From Symsagittifera roscoffensis (lineage: Eukaryota; Xenacoelomorpha; Acoela; Convolutidae): a stretch of 64,000 bases of DNA. The DNA lies in assembly GCF_963678635.1 (NCBI RefSeq), contig NC_087063.1, forward strand, positions 23,690,701 to 23,754,700, read 5' to 3'. Below are positions 14,201-29,200 of this stretch, in pieces (the first letter of the stretch is position 1; each line of letters opens with the position of its first letter). Below the pieces are notes generated by a model, which saw nothing but the letters and a program-made list of their open reading frames with translations, had not been told where the DNA came from and did no database searches. A program made the position numbers and the translations under genes.

Positions 14201-17200
14201 CTAACTTAAGAATAGCTTCCGTTTTCGTAATCTTCGGGGTAACCCCACTTTCTGAAAATTTATGTCCGAGCCAGTTTACTTCTGTTTTAAAGAATTCACA
14301 TTTCGACAACTTCAGTGATAAGTTTTCCTTATCTAACTTCATTAGGACGTCAGATATTAGTTTTTCATGTTCTAGCTCCGATCCCTTTGAAACGATCAAT
14401 ATGTCATCCAAGAAACAAAACGTGTTATTAGAATTATTTAACGTTCGATCCATTGCTTTTTGAAATTCTGCTGGCATATCTGCCAACCCGTAGAATCCCG
14501 TCAAAAATTGATATGTACCTGTTGCTTTCCCCCCTACGATATTGAAATTACACTGCCTTGCAGTTTGCCGTGTCAACTTTAGCTGACTATACGCATATTT
14601 CATGTCTAACACAGTGAAGAACAAAGTACCTGCTGCTTGTGCAGTTACTATCTGACTGACTCCGTCTAATAGCTCCTCCACATTCGGCATTTGTTACTTG
14701 TTTTTGTACAATTGTCTGTTGATGGGCTTTGCATCCAGTGCCAACTTAATTGAGTCATATTTCTTCACCGTGATGACAATAGGGGCTATGAAACAATCAC
14801 TAGTACACTTATCTAACCTTTGAATATGGCCTTCTAGTAGTAATTTTTCAATTTCCTTCTCAACTTTTTCCTGCACATGGATAGGTATTCTCCTCCCCTT
14901 TTCCTGAATCGGGCTGAGAGGGTACTTGAACGTCGTACTTACTACATGATGTATTGATCGTCCTTTTTTGTCGAACAGGTTTTTGAAATCATCATAGAAC
15001 TTTTCTTTCCACGCTTCCGACTGTTCACACAGCATTATGTCAAATCGGGATTTTTTCTTCGGAGCGGGTCTCTGCGTAGTGGTGATACCCACTTTATTTT
15101 GTAAATCTAAGCCTAATATGCACCGTGTTCTTCGTTAAGTTATAAGAAATGAAGCATCCGGGACTTCCCAGCCAGCGGACTGTATTTTCGCCTTCATTTT
15201 CCCTGACGAATCTAAAATCTGCTTTGCCACTGTCCAATTTAGAAATGAAATTGGACTTCCTGTGTCCACTGTCATATTTATGATTTGATTATCAATTCGG
15301 ATTAGGGCTTTTAATGATTTCATCCTTCCCGATGTTGAATCTTTCCGAATGTCAATTTTTTTCGTTTCGAGTTTATTAACTCCAGTTTCGCTACCTCTGT
15401 TCCCCCTCACTTTCTCTTCAATGTATCTGTACCTAATTGTCTTTTTGTTCAATTGCCATAACCTCAAATTCTTCGCACGAATCAAATGTTTGTATCAAAT
15501 TACAATCTTCCTCCGAACTCTCTGTATTCTCGGTTATTTCATTGACTTGTTGCGATCGACACATCCGAGCCAACTGGTTTGGTTTATTACCGTTTTTACA
15601 TTGTTTCCCCATCGCCGCACAATTTTTCAAATGTCAGTCCACGAATGGTTTGCCACACCTATTGCATTGTTTCCGATTATCTGCGTTATATTTATTCGAT
15701 ATCGCCCTTCCTTCCGGCTGTTTCCGTCTATTCCTTTCGCGATAGGGTTTTCTATTATTATGATTCCTGTTTCCCACCGCCAGAATCGGTTCCTGCTTGA
15801 TTTTAATTTGAGAACTCGGTTGCGTTATTGTTTGTGGAGTGCCCAGTGTGGACTTCTGAAACACTTGTGTCGATTGTTTGCTCTGCTCAAATTTTAAAGC
15901 ACGTTTCAACACTTCGTCAGGAGGTAATGTATCAAACGTGAATGTGTCCTGCAATGCTGGGCTTCGCATTTTAGAAATGAATAAATCTCTGACTAACTCA
16001 TCTTCTAAAGTGTCCAATGCCAATTTGGCTGCTTGCGCAGTTAGTGCGGCATGAAATGCCTCTAACGATTCTCCATTTTCCTGCGATCTATTAAATAACT
16101 TATAACGCTCATAGGTGATACTCTGGTATTTTTCGAAAGTCTCCTTCGTTAATCTGACCATCTCTTTAAATTCCAATTTCGAAATCTCAACATGTGGATT
16201 CTTTTGAACAAACCGTTTCTTTCCTTCCGTCCCGAACGCAAGAAATAGCCTGGATACTAGTCGCTTTTGAACTTCATTGTAGTAAATATTGTGACCCACT
16301 TTAGGTCCTCTTTCTCTTCTTTCTTCATTCTCGGCTGCTACTCGATCCCTTAACAGTCTATCCCGTGCTTCTCGAGCTGCTGTTGCAGCAGCGGACTCAC
16401 CCTCTCTAGGTATTTCTGGTCGTGGTTCCGGCTCCTCCAGCACCGGTTTAGGATCCTCCAGCATAACTTCTGGGTTAAAATTATCTTTTACAGTTACCGC
16501 CATCAGGAACTGATCGAACCATACCTTAAAATTCCAAGGTGGATCGGAGTTCGCTGTGGTCCAGAAAACAGGAATTCCCATGTCAGTTCTATTATCCTGA
16601 GCCAGAAATCCTGCTGACTGCGCCATGTGATATTCCCAAACTGCATAGCGTGTTATGGAATAAAAGTAAAGATAGATACTGTTATTTAATGTTCTTGATT
16701 CTTGTTAACAAGGTTTCGTAGCTGAGATTGGTTACTGTTCGATACACTGAAGTATGAAGTCACTGACCAATTCATCTATAGGATTTTAGCATCACCAAAT
16801 GGCCTTGACCACTCTTACATAATAGTAGCATAATAAATATAATTAGCACATATGGTTACTGCAGATGCAGTAGCTAACAAACTGTCCTCAAGGTTACCTA
16901 CTGCTAACGCCGCAGTACCACATATATATATATATATAATATAAACATTTATTTATTAAATTTCACAAGTAACTCTGCATATCCCACAACCAAACGTAAG
17001 ACATATCCAAACGCAGCGTTCTTCTCAAACCCCTCCTCCGTTTAGCTCTCCAATCCTCCCACGTTAACAGCCCCGGGAAAGTTTGGACGTTGGAAGGGGA
17101 ACAGCAGATATAAATTGGGCAAAAATACGATATATTCGATTTCGTGGTCTAAACTATACATCCGTAATCGATTATAACAAATTTTTTTATGTCAGAAATT

Positions 17201-20200
17201 TTTCAGAATCGTTTATTATCTATTATACTTAGGGGTGGGAAAAGTGTCTCCACTGTAATTTTGTCCTAAAAGCAAAAAATTCAAATCGGCTTTTCTCAAT
17301 AAAAAAGTGTTTGGAAAAACGTACAATCAATTGACTCCCAATTGAAAAGTTTTTTTTAAATGATATGTCACCCGAGCTTTTATGATTGTTCATAGGTACC
17401 CAATTTTTGTGTGAGGAGATAGCAAACGAAAGGAAAAATGCCAAATAATACCCGATAACATAGACTTTTTCAACGTCGTAGCAATTAAAAAACGCTTATT
17501 GCTTTTGTGTTTATATATGTTTATATAACTATTTGGCTTTTTTCTTTTCCCCGCCTCATTTAAGCATTCATTTTGCGATGTAACGAGTGGCTTTACATGG
17601 GTATATATGATGACCATATTTTATTATTATTATTATCTAATCAGTCCGCATGTTGATTTGGTTAACAATCGGACAATGTCAATAAAAACAATTTCATTTA
17701 AAAAATTTGCAATTGGGGAAAAGAGAGCAAAATTTTTGCTCCTATCGCTAGAAACTGACAAAAGATTTGTGTTCAGATGGTTTTTCATTATAAAAAAATG
17801 CTTCCATTATAAAAAAACTTTTTGTTAAGCGCCTCTTTATTAAGATCTACATCAGTTTTTTGCTTTTTCTGAAATAGAGAAATTTGCATCATCCTCGCAA
17901 GCAACAAACACGGATTATGGGCCTCAAACTACCGATATTTTTGTGACTGACGGAGACTTCAGCTACTCATCGCTCTTCTACTCTTCTCACGGTAACTATC
18001 GAGAAGAATTTTTTTCTACGCGGTTTTAGATATCTCAAAAAACGCTTGAATAGTGTCCAAGCGTAAATTTTTTAGTCTGAAATTAGATTTCGAAAAAAAA
18101 CTTATAAAATTTCTGAATATCGGGAATTTTTATTTTTTTTGCTATTCCAGGCCCAATTCTCAGTTTTCAAATTACCAGTCTTATTTCAAAATCCCATTGT
18201 TTCGTTGAACGTTTTCTAGCTTATTTAAAACAAGTTGAATTAATTCACTCAGCTTTTTTGTGCCTTATAGGAGACTCGAGTAAACAGCGGAATTATTGAA
18301 AGGAAAAATATATGAAAAACTTTCAAAAATTTCAGATATAAAAAAAATTTAAAAACTTTTTTAACTTTTTGCAAAAAAATACTGTGGCTCCAACTTTCTC
18401 TGAAATTTCGAAAGTGACAACTGAATTTCTATGTTTTAATGTGTTATCATTAGTAGTATTATCAGGCGCGGATCTAGGAGTTTCTCGAAGGGGGAGCGGA
18501 TTTTCAAAAAAAAAATTGAAATTTTTCTCGACTTTATTTTAGGTCGACTAAAATGATTTTCTGAGCTCTCCCAAATCACTATAAAGACCCTATATTGACC
18601 AAAGTTTCTGCCCCGCAGTCAAATTTTTCAAAAAAAACAAGCCAAAAAAAAAACTTCGACCAAAAATTGCGTTTTTTTCGCGCTACCACCTCAAAATTAG
18701 TATATATTGACGCAACGGATATCTCAAAATAGTACAAAGGGGAGAACCTTTGGGTCGACAGGAAGTCGAGTCCCCCCCTAAAACCGCTACTGAGTATTAT
18801 TTGTTTGTAAAAGGCAAAAAAATGCTTTGCAACTTACGGGTCAAGAAGACTGAGAGAGCCAGCTAGTCTGAAGATTTGGGCAGCCTCATCTGCATCCGTC
18901 AACACAACAAAAATGTTCACTTTGTTTCTGCTGCGAACCTGCGAGAAGAACAAATCTACTCTTACGGGGCATCCTAGTACAATTACTTGTACAATTAATT
19001 TTCCTCAAAAGCACAAGTAATATTAGTCGCAGAAGATGAAAAAATCTTTTGAGAGCATCACTTACGTAAAAAAATTGATAAATTCAAGTAAATATTAGAC
19101 AAAAAGACTCTTAGAAAAATTGTGAATAGATTTATATAGCAAAAACAGTATTTCAAGAATTATATTTTAGGAAATAAAACTAAAAAAAAATTAAATTAAA
19201 AATTGAATTTTCTAAATTAAAAAAAAAGATTAACTAACAGCAATGAGTTTAGGCATGACAGTCAACCATATACCATTTTTAGTCGCATACAGAATGGGCG
19301 GATGATGCTCGAAAGGACTGAAACAGAAACAATTGCGATTACCATTAGAATATTAGGCCCATATGAACAATCTCTAATCTTAATAGACCACATGAACAAT
19401 TTCCCCCTAAAACAAATGGCAAATTCAAGCCTTAAAGCCTGCATTTACTAGGCTCGAACCTGATCGGCTGAAAAATATTACTCCAAACTAAGTGAAGAAC
19501 CTCCAATCTATATTAATTTAGGGAGGAGATTGTGCACTTGTTCCAAAAATTAACCTTCTTCAAACTACTAATTATAGTTTCCTTGTGTGAAATTATAGTT
19601 TAAAAAAAGAAGAAGAAATACATGATTTTTACAACTCCCATTGTTTTGGGGTAAAAATTGCGCCATTTATGATTCCGGTCGGTTCTTTTCGGTGTTTTAC
19701 AACACTCTTCTTCCCTCTTCTTCTGAGTAGCAAACTTGACCTTGAGTTGAATATATTCGATGGCCCAAAATTTATCTACAGGCAATATAATACAAGACAG
19801 TTTGAATCAGAGCGAAGTCCCGAATGTTTCGCTTGCCTTTTTAGGTTTCCGTCTTTTTAGGGCTGTGTTTGCTGTAATGTTTTATGAAGTTGTTATTTTA
19901 CACCCACCACACACACGCACACATGGTATGACATTCACATACCGTGTGTCGTGACGATTTAAAAAAAATTTTTTTATTTTTTTTTCTAATTTTTTGAAAA
20001 TCGTCTGCCCACACGGTATGCGAATGTTTTATGTTTCTCACTTAAGAAAGAAATTTCCAATTTTCGTAACGAAAGTAACGTAATATTTGAGCTCAAGGTG
20101 GTTTTTTTTGCACCAGACAAATTTAGACTTTTTGAATAGCCATTTTTGACAGAACTTTTTTTTTTATTTCATTCAAAAAGTATTGTTGCCTTGAGCGTAA

Positions 20201-23200
20201 ATTTGAAAAAATATTCCACCTGTGATCATCATTGGTAAAGTTAATGGGGTTCAGAAATTGCCATTTTGGTCAATTTGGGACAATTAAAGCGCAATTTATT
20301 TCGCGCTACTAACGCGTAAGCGAGATTTAATCCGTCTTAGAAATCGTTCCAAATTGATTCAAGGAAGACTATATGCCATGAATGATTTGTTAATAAGAGC
20401 AAAATCTATCACTTTGTACTTAATATGGCATGTGGGGGGTTATTATTACAAATATTCTAAATTATTTTTAATTTTAATTTCATTTTATTACATTCAACTT
20501 TTCCATGTTGTTACTGCTCCATTTACCTGAAAAGGCAGTCGGAACATTCAATGTTTTGCCTTGATACAAGCAATCTTGTATCAATTTGGTATAATTTGTA
20601 AGACGGATAATCTCCGCTTACGTGTTAATAGCATGAAGTGTATCACACGTTAATTATCCCAAATTGGCCATCGTTCAACCCCAAAAAGTAGCAATATTTA
20701 AACCCCCATAACTTTACAGGTGAAATAATATTTTGAGACAAAGACAACAATACTTTTCTAAGTAAATAAAATTTACGTCAAAAATCAAAATTTGTCTGTA
20801 GAAATAAAAACAGACTGCTCATATTGGGGCCAAATCTTGTTTTTCCGACTGCTCAATAACTGGTTTCGAATATTCTTTTAGAGTAACATTGATAAACTAT
20901 GGATTTGAGCCTGAAAAAATTAAAATTTAATTCTTGAATATTGATATTATCAGCCAAAATTTTATGATTTGCTTATAATGTTTCGTGTGTTGAGTGGAGT
21001 TAATAAGACCAAATTAGCTTGTCTCTTTTCAATTTGGAACAGTTTCGTGGTGAGGGATAATTAGGCACGGGTAAATGTTTCGCATTACACTTTCAGCATT
21101 AAAATTAAACCGAGCAGTTTAGTTAGACTCGTTCATAGCGACAGTTTTGTCAGGTTACTATAGTGGTGAGCGAGACCCGTCGGAGAACTCGAAGAACAGG
21201 GAATCGATCCGCCTCGAGAATTTGTTTTCGAAAACTGGTCTAAACAAAAAAAAAACCCACGAGCTAATATATTTCATTCTTTCTTCGAAAGAATAATTTT
21301 GTCTATGTTCAAGTCAACGTCTTGTCTCAAAATGTTGAGCCGAAAAAACCCTTCTTGGCTTTTTCAGCCCCTCCCTCTAGCCCCGAGCCCCGGTTTTTAC
21401 TGAAATTCGAATTACGGAACTGCAAATCACAGAACACGTTCTTTTGAACAATTAAGCTATAAATTGTGCACTAAAAATTAAATGTTCGAACATGGAAGTT
21501 GATTTTAATGATTTTAGTTGTAAAACTATTTTATCTGATGCAGATTAATTTGCAGCTTTAGAAGGAAAAGCACCCCCAATTGCATTCTTCTAACCGAATT
21601 GAGTCGCTGTTGGCCTCGATTATATTGAGTGCGGCGTCTGTATCCTGCCCCACCCTTGCTATAAGAACCATGTGGGGCCAGGAATAGAACTGCATCAGAT
21701 ACAGAATGGCACCCATTTCCTGTGCAAAGGTGGGCAGAAGAGTCAAGGCCGAGGTCTCTTGCTGAATAAGGTCAAATGGCACTTGATTCACATTCTAAAA
21801 AATAACCAAATGCAAAGAGCTAGGGAAAATAACCCTTCGGAGCCATCTCAATAGGCTCTCTTGTACTATGGAATTTTGAAAGTGTGTTTTTTTTCTCAGT
21901 AAATTGACCATGAGGGATGATCTTTTTGTGAAATGTTTTTGACGGTTGACAAGACACTAAAACTATATTGTTCTTCTAATGCCTGCAACTTTGCACGAAA
22001 GCTGAACGAAACTTCAAGTGATCCCTTTTCAACTGTCCGAATCAAACTGGATGGGCGTTCAATTAAATAATTGAAATAACACTTAATTATTTAGCTATTA
22101 ACAACAGCAGACTGTTTCTCACTTGTCCGATTTGTTGCCTGAAGTTGGTGAGTATAGTGGGAATGCGCAATTGAGAAGTTAGTTGGAGGAACACACTCGT
22201 AACCAGAGGGTCACTAAGGTCCCATACCACCACGTGAACACCTAGTACATTAGATATACCACCACGTGAACACCGAGTACAACACATAATCAGGGCCGAC
22301 AGCGAAGGGCCACCGAAAGGGTTTTTCGCTTCATTTCATTTTTCGTTGGTCACCTTTGCCAAGTTAATCAAAATTTTTCTGAACCAGACAAGAAAACAAA
22401 ATTTAAGCTCAAATTCCACAGAAAAACGTCGTCTTTGAATTTTAAAAGAAATCAAATTTTTCAGAACATGCAAAAAAATGCCGTTTTGAAAGGTTGTCAT
22501 AAAAAATTTTGATCTGTCAGTTGCAGATATTTTCGCAAAAAATTGATGAGATGGCAGCTATTTTTCTACAGTAGGGTACTTTTGGAGCGCTCGAAATACC
22601 AATTTTTTGTCAAAAAAAAACCGCGCGACGACCCTGTGGCTTACACTAAAGGCATGTTAGAACTAATTAAAATAAATGAGCACATTTTCAGATCACAACC
22701 TTCAACTTAACAAGGAAAATGTACAGCGCACAAAAAAGAATGTAAGCTACTGGCAAATTGAAAAATGAATTTTACAAAGTACATAAACTCTGATAAACAA
22801 CTAAAACGTGAAAGTAGTGTGTAAATGCATTTAATTCCGATGGAATGGGTCACCAACTAAAAACGAACTAAAACTGTGCTATTTAAAAACTCATAATTAA
22901 GCAATTGGCTAAAATTTACTACATTTTGAAGATACTTAATGAAAAATATCGAGAAAAATATCAAGTTTAAGATCAGAAGGTTGAGTTTTCCTGATTATTT
23001 TTACGCGAAAATCTGTCCAATTCTGACACAAAATGACTATGTCTTCGGGAAGTAGTGTCAAATTTTGGAGTTGATCAAATGAGATTTAGCCTTCGATATA
23101 AATATGCTCATTCACTTTATGATCTGTTGGATTTGTATCTTGTCCAGATGGTGAGTTAAAAATTTAGGAAAAACCTAGATTTTTGCTTCCGCTGGATTGG

Positions 23201-26200
23201 AAGAATTGGGTGATTTTTTTTGGTAATATCACTGCTTGTTATTTATTTCGCGTTTTCTTCAACAGAGGCAAAGATGTCTGTAGTTTGTTCCACAATGATC
23301 GGGTTGTCTGCGGTTCCACGTTGCTAAACAAGGTCTACAAAATATATAAGAAACATGTTACCAAAAAAACTTTAGTGCTCCCAGGTTTTTAAAAGATATA
23401 TGTATACAAAAAGGGGAATTACGTATCGTTCGTGTAGTTTCCAACTCATCTGATGAGTCGACAACCTCAAACACGGTGTTTTCTCCGGAAATTGGTTCTT
23501 GTTCCATTGGAGAATTCTCTGTGATGATCGGTTTAGATTCGCAACCCTGTCCAGGTGTCTTTTCAATCGGTGAGGCTCCTCCAGCTAGAGATACTGAGAT
23601 TGGGCAGTTTGGGGTTGTCTGTGCGTGGTCTTAAACCTCAGAATTAATCTTTATTTTATAAATTACGTCGATTATATTTGGTTTTGATGAATACCTTCGC
23701 AAGTATTGGCTTAAGTATTGAAAGTATTGCATTCCCTTGCCACATCTCTACAGGGAAATCTCATCTTATTTTCGCCCAAACACGAATGTCAGAAGTATTC
23801 AAAAGAAAGAAAGTAAACTCGTCTAATTCGAACTGATCGGTATAGAGAATGTTTTAATCTTCGTGGCCTCGGTGGTTGTTTCTAGTTGGGTTCTAAACCT
23901 GACGGCAGTTTCTCTTTTTCCTTGATGTTTCGTTTGAAGTAGTTTGTTTTTCGGTTTGCCTTATAATTCTGGCGTCTGGTTTATTTTTGATTCCGGATGA
24001 TGTTCTCAATGAGAAAGGAATTAAGATTATCGCCATTGTGTGAGTTGTTATTGGAATTGCTGGTTGTGAGAACGTTTTTTTTTTCGGAATTTTTGTACCT
24101 GCTTCGAGATTCGGGGTCGGAAATCTCAGAAAAGATTTGCTGTCCTGTAGAAATAAGTATTTTCCCCTGATTTCCGAAATGCAATATCATTTATTTCTAT
24201 TGTCACTTTTAAAGAACTAACAACTTGTGCATTTAGGTTCTTAAAAAATAAAGTTCTGTTGGATCGACTATTAACCTCGATTGATAATACCTTTTGAGAA
24301 AGGGCTCTTCAACGAAATAGTACTGCGTTGGTCTCCTTGTCGTTTTTACTTGTTTGTTCGAATTTTGTCCGTTCTCCATCCAATTTCGGTTTTTCTGTGA
24401 GATTGATTCGTCTACAAAAATTTCATCAATTCAGTCGACGGATCCCAATCTCTTATGTTGATCTTTTGAGATGGCTGTTTTTTCCCTGTCTAATATGTCA
24501 AAAAACTGTCTGCACTTGCGATTTTTAAATGTCTTTTAATTTTCTGCAGAAATGTTTTTCGCACTGAGGGCAATTTGTTTAAGATTATATGGTTGACTAA
24601 TTTGTAAAATGGCGTCGCTTTTTGAGTGTCTAGCAAAATCAAATATCATAGCAAGCTCGCGTGCTTATACAAAATTTATAAATTTTCTACCAATCAACGG
24701 ATCCATGATCTGCGACTGTACAAATTAGTAAGTTTTTATGAATTTTTGTATGAATATAGTTTGAACTTATGGCTGGTAAAACAAGAATTTTGGTCACCTC
24801 TGATAGATTTCAAAATTTCTTGAAACTTACTATCTGCTTGTAAAAATTTCTGACTGCGTTGATAGAAGTGTTGGAAATTTTTTCGCGGAACCCAACTGTT
24901 AAAAACAATCAAAACAAAGCAAAACGTACCATTTAGAACCCCATGACTCTATGGATCTACAAAACAAAGTCTTTTTCCTTGTTATATTCAAAAATGTTGG
25001 GTAGTTCTCCTCAGGAGTTTTGCACTTTTATGCTTTGAGTACAATTTACCCCGTGATGGTTTAATTGCCTGTATGTGAGGAGCCACCAAAAGAACTCCAC
25101 CAAAATTTTCAGTATGAATTGGTCAGGATGAGCCTAATGAAGTCTTTTCACCATTGCGTTTTTTTGAGCGATTGGTATGACTAGCTTTTCGTTCATGTAC
25201 AGCATCCGCCGGTTTCGTGCAAGTATTTGATGCAACGATCAAAATAATCCACGTTTTTGCAAATCTTAAGATTCATTTTTCCTTGGAAAGCCTTAACAAA
25301 TGTTTGTAAATCGTACCTTTTTTTGTCGGAAGAGATAAGTTTTGATAAAAAACGAGGTTTCATCAAAAAGATATTTTCCAATCAGTTTATGGTTTTCTTG
25401 TCATTCGTTTCTTGGTATTTTGCAAGATGAGATAAAATCAAATTTTCGTTGTAAAGAATAATTTCATTCAGGAAGCTGATGGATTAACTACAAGTTTTCA
25501 TTGTGACATAACTAGAGATTGAAAACAATTGATGGCGAAATTAGAATCAATAAAAATAGAATTTACAAAAGACGATGAATAAGAAAAAAAAGTTGTTGCA
25601 TCAAAATTGGAAAAACTTAAAGGAAACCAATTTGAGAAATCACTAAAATCACGAAATCAGAAACAGAAATCACTAAAAGCACAAACTTGAAGAGAGAGTT
25701 TATGAAATTAGGAATTGATGCAATCTTTTAGTATGTAAAACCGCGAAGTTGAGTTTTTTGGCTTTTTTTAGGCTTTTGCTATTCAGCGAACGGTTTATTT
25801 TGTTCCATTGGATTTAGAGCAGACCTAAATTTTGAAACCGTTGCCAGCACGAATTCTTCATAGTAGTTTGCGCTAGTGACAGCCGTATACAAAAACGGTA
25901 AACCATCAGGTCAGAAAAACCCATAAACTGGCCCGCTAGAAGTTTAATTGAAAACTTAAAAGGTAGTAATCTGTCTATCAAACGAGAAAGTATAGTACGA
26001 TTTGTTTGTTTCTTATAATTTGTTGGAAGAATTAAAGAGCGGACTGTGTGTTCTGTAACCATTTCAATCACTGACCTATATAACTAATCAGAAGATTGAT
26101 AAGATTCATTATGTTTTGTTTCATCTTTTTGAGCGCAATAAAATGACTTTCATTGAATTTGATTAGCATTTTTTCCTTCAAAGGGGTTATAGTGGATCAC

Positions 26201-29200
26201 CTAAAATTGCAAGATTCGGCACGAATTCCAAAAATTGACTTGTTGAACCGAAAAAACAACGTGATTTCTAAAAGTTTTCTGTCAATTTGAATGCTATTGT
26301 GAGCCAAAGTTTTGTCGATAAGAGTTTTTAAACCGGTTTTAATTTATTTTGAAACTTAGCCAATTGATATCATTTTGTAAGAATTTGCATTTGAGCCATT
26401 CAATGGTGATAACTATCTAAGCTTAATACAATTTAGTTTAATGTTTTTCTATATTACAAAATTTGTCGCTTGGAGGCAATTAAATTGTCATCAAAAAAGA
26501 AATTTGTATAGAGCATTTTTCCAACTGTTGAATCCATTAACCATTTGATTTTATTTGTCATGACTTCTAGACAATAAACCAGTTAACAATTGCTGACTCC
26601 CATTCTATCCCTTCCAACACTGCTGAAAATGAATTTTTTTTCATTCAAAACTGTCAAGTGATACCTGAGTTCTCGAACTAAGTTTTCTAAACCAAACATC
26701 TCAGATAATTTTGCGGAAACATGTTTCAGATAAACTTGCGGGGACATTGTCGATTAACTTGTAGATGCTAAATAATTGACATAAAATCTTTCATATCTGC
26801 TTGTTTCTGAATTTTTGGTCCAACGCTAACTTAAATGACTAATCTTCTAGACATTTCCTTACAATATGGATGACATATCAATCTTCGTCACATTTCTGAA
26901 AACTTTTTATTTATAGTTATCTTTCACATTTCAACCACGAGCGCTCCTTTTTACTGAGCCTGATAAATGCACAATTACCCTCCTTCTTTTTGGGATTTAG
27001 AGCTAACAAAAACGGGAAACTTTGAAATGAAATTTGATTTTTCAATCTGAAGGAACAAAATTTTGAAAACTTCAAAAACAATTTCTTCCTTAATTTTTAA
27101 ATTATTGAGGATGAAGTAAATTTGATAAAGTTATTTGATTTACTGGGTCTAAGAGAAACGCGATTTGATCAATTTTTTGTGCGACTTGTTTTCCTATATT
27201 TGGTTGGGACGTTAATATTTCCGAGGTAGTTTCTTTCGTGGTTTTGTATTTTTCACTCAAGAGGAACGAATTTTTTGTGATACTGTCAGTTTGTCTTACA
27301 ATTTATCTTACACTTCTTTCGTTATTTTCAGGTTTTCAGTCGAGAAGAACGATTGTTTTTTTTTGTGATACTGTCTTTCTTCTCTGAGAACCTTGATTGC
27401 AGCATTGGTGAAACAACATAATAAGCCTTTCGTGACTTGATTTATCGGAATGAGACGGACATAGTGATCTCTCGGTTACAGCTTGTGTGAAATCTTGCTT
27501 TTTGGTAACCTATCTGGGCTGACAGTATCGATTAAAAAATTGAACAAACTTTGCGAGAGCAATGTTGAGTAGCTTTTTCGAGTGTCATAACTTTTGTCAA
27601 AATCAACCATAGTTTTAAGCACAGGGACATCATATTTTTCGTTTTTCCCGGTTTCAAACTAGTCATTTGTTGCGCAACAGTCATACTTTCCTGAATGTTT
27701 GACATTTTCACCTGTGATATTCAACGATTTATCTTTGTGCCCTTTACAATTTGATTTTTATTGTTTTTACGTTTGTAATTTTTAATTTTTAATTTTTTGT
27801 GAATTATAAATTATTTTAAAATGAACTTGAATACTTTTTGGTCATTAATGGCTACATTTTTTTGATTTTAGTGAAAGTAATTTTTTTAAGAGCAGTTTTC
27901 TCTGGATATCGTAATTTTGCAGGCTTTTGATGAAAATATTTCTTATCCACTTGTCCTCTGCGCTGGTTATAATGCATTTTTAATCCATTTATGAAAGTGC
28001 GCGCACAGATTAATCTAAATTGTTTTTCTTTAAAACTGTCAATTGACATATGGTTGTAAATGGTCTCGATTTCAAGTTTTCTAAAGCAAACATCTCCGAT
28101 AGTTTTGCGTGACATGTTTCAGATAAGTTTGCGGGGATTGTCTATTAACTTGTAGATGCCTTTTAGTTGACGTAAAATCTTTCATATCTGTTTGCCTCTG
28201 ATTTTTAAGTTCAACGCCAGTTAAAATGACTAGATTTTTTTGATTTTTTTATAATAGGATGATATATCAATCTTCGTCACAATTCTTTAAAAAAATTATA
28301 TATGTGTTCATATTTCAAGCGCAGCCGCTCCTTTTTACTAAACCTAGTAAATGCACAGCTACTCTCCTTTTTTATGGCCTAACAAAACAGGAAACTTTCA
28401 AATGAAATTTGATTTTTTAATATGAAGTAACAAGAACTTACCGAATTTAAGAGAAATGTGTTTTGATCAGTTTTGTGTGCAATTTCTATTCCTTCTTTTG
28501 GGAGGTTGATTTTTACGAGGATGTTTCTTTTGTGTTTTCAGTCAAGAGAAACGATTGTTTTTGTCACACTGTCAGTTTGTCTTACAGTTTGACAATTACT
28601 TATTTTGTGGTTTTGTGGTTTTCATTCAAGAAGAACTACTGTTTTTTTTTGTGATTTATCCTACTTATCCGAGAACCTTGATTGCAGAATTGGTGAAACA
28701 ACAAAATGAGCCTTTCATGACTTGATCAATCGAAATGAGACGAATATAGGGATCTCTCAGTTTCAATTTGTAAAAAAATCTTGCTTTTAGCGAAACTAAC
28801 TGGGGTGTCAGTATTGGTTGAAAAATTGTACAATTTTTGCGAGAGCGATGTTGAGTAGCTGTTTCAATTATTTCCAATTTTTGTCAAAATCAACCGTAAT
28901 TTTAAGCATAGAGAAGAGATATCATCCTTGTCGCTTCGTCTGGTTTCATACTATTCATTTGTTACTTTACTGCGATACCTTCGTGCATGATTGATTTTCT
29001 CACGAGTAATATTCGACGAATTATCTTTGTGCCCTTAACACTGTGACTTTTTATAATTTTTACGTTTGTACCTTTTAAATTATAGTTTTTTAGTGAAAAC
29101 TTTCTTATATTTACAGAATTGACTTGTAGCATCTTTTGAAAGCCAGATTATTAGGTGTTTTTTGAAAAATACTCCTCAACGTTTTCCACACTATTTTCCT

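Noticed and set aside
26865-26900. NMDDISIFV on the plus strand resembling a reverse transcriptase YxDD motif
   Set aside because: No other reverse transcriptase block lies on that strand, and the duplicated copy near 28256 lacks the preceding residues.
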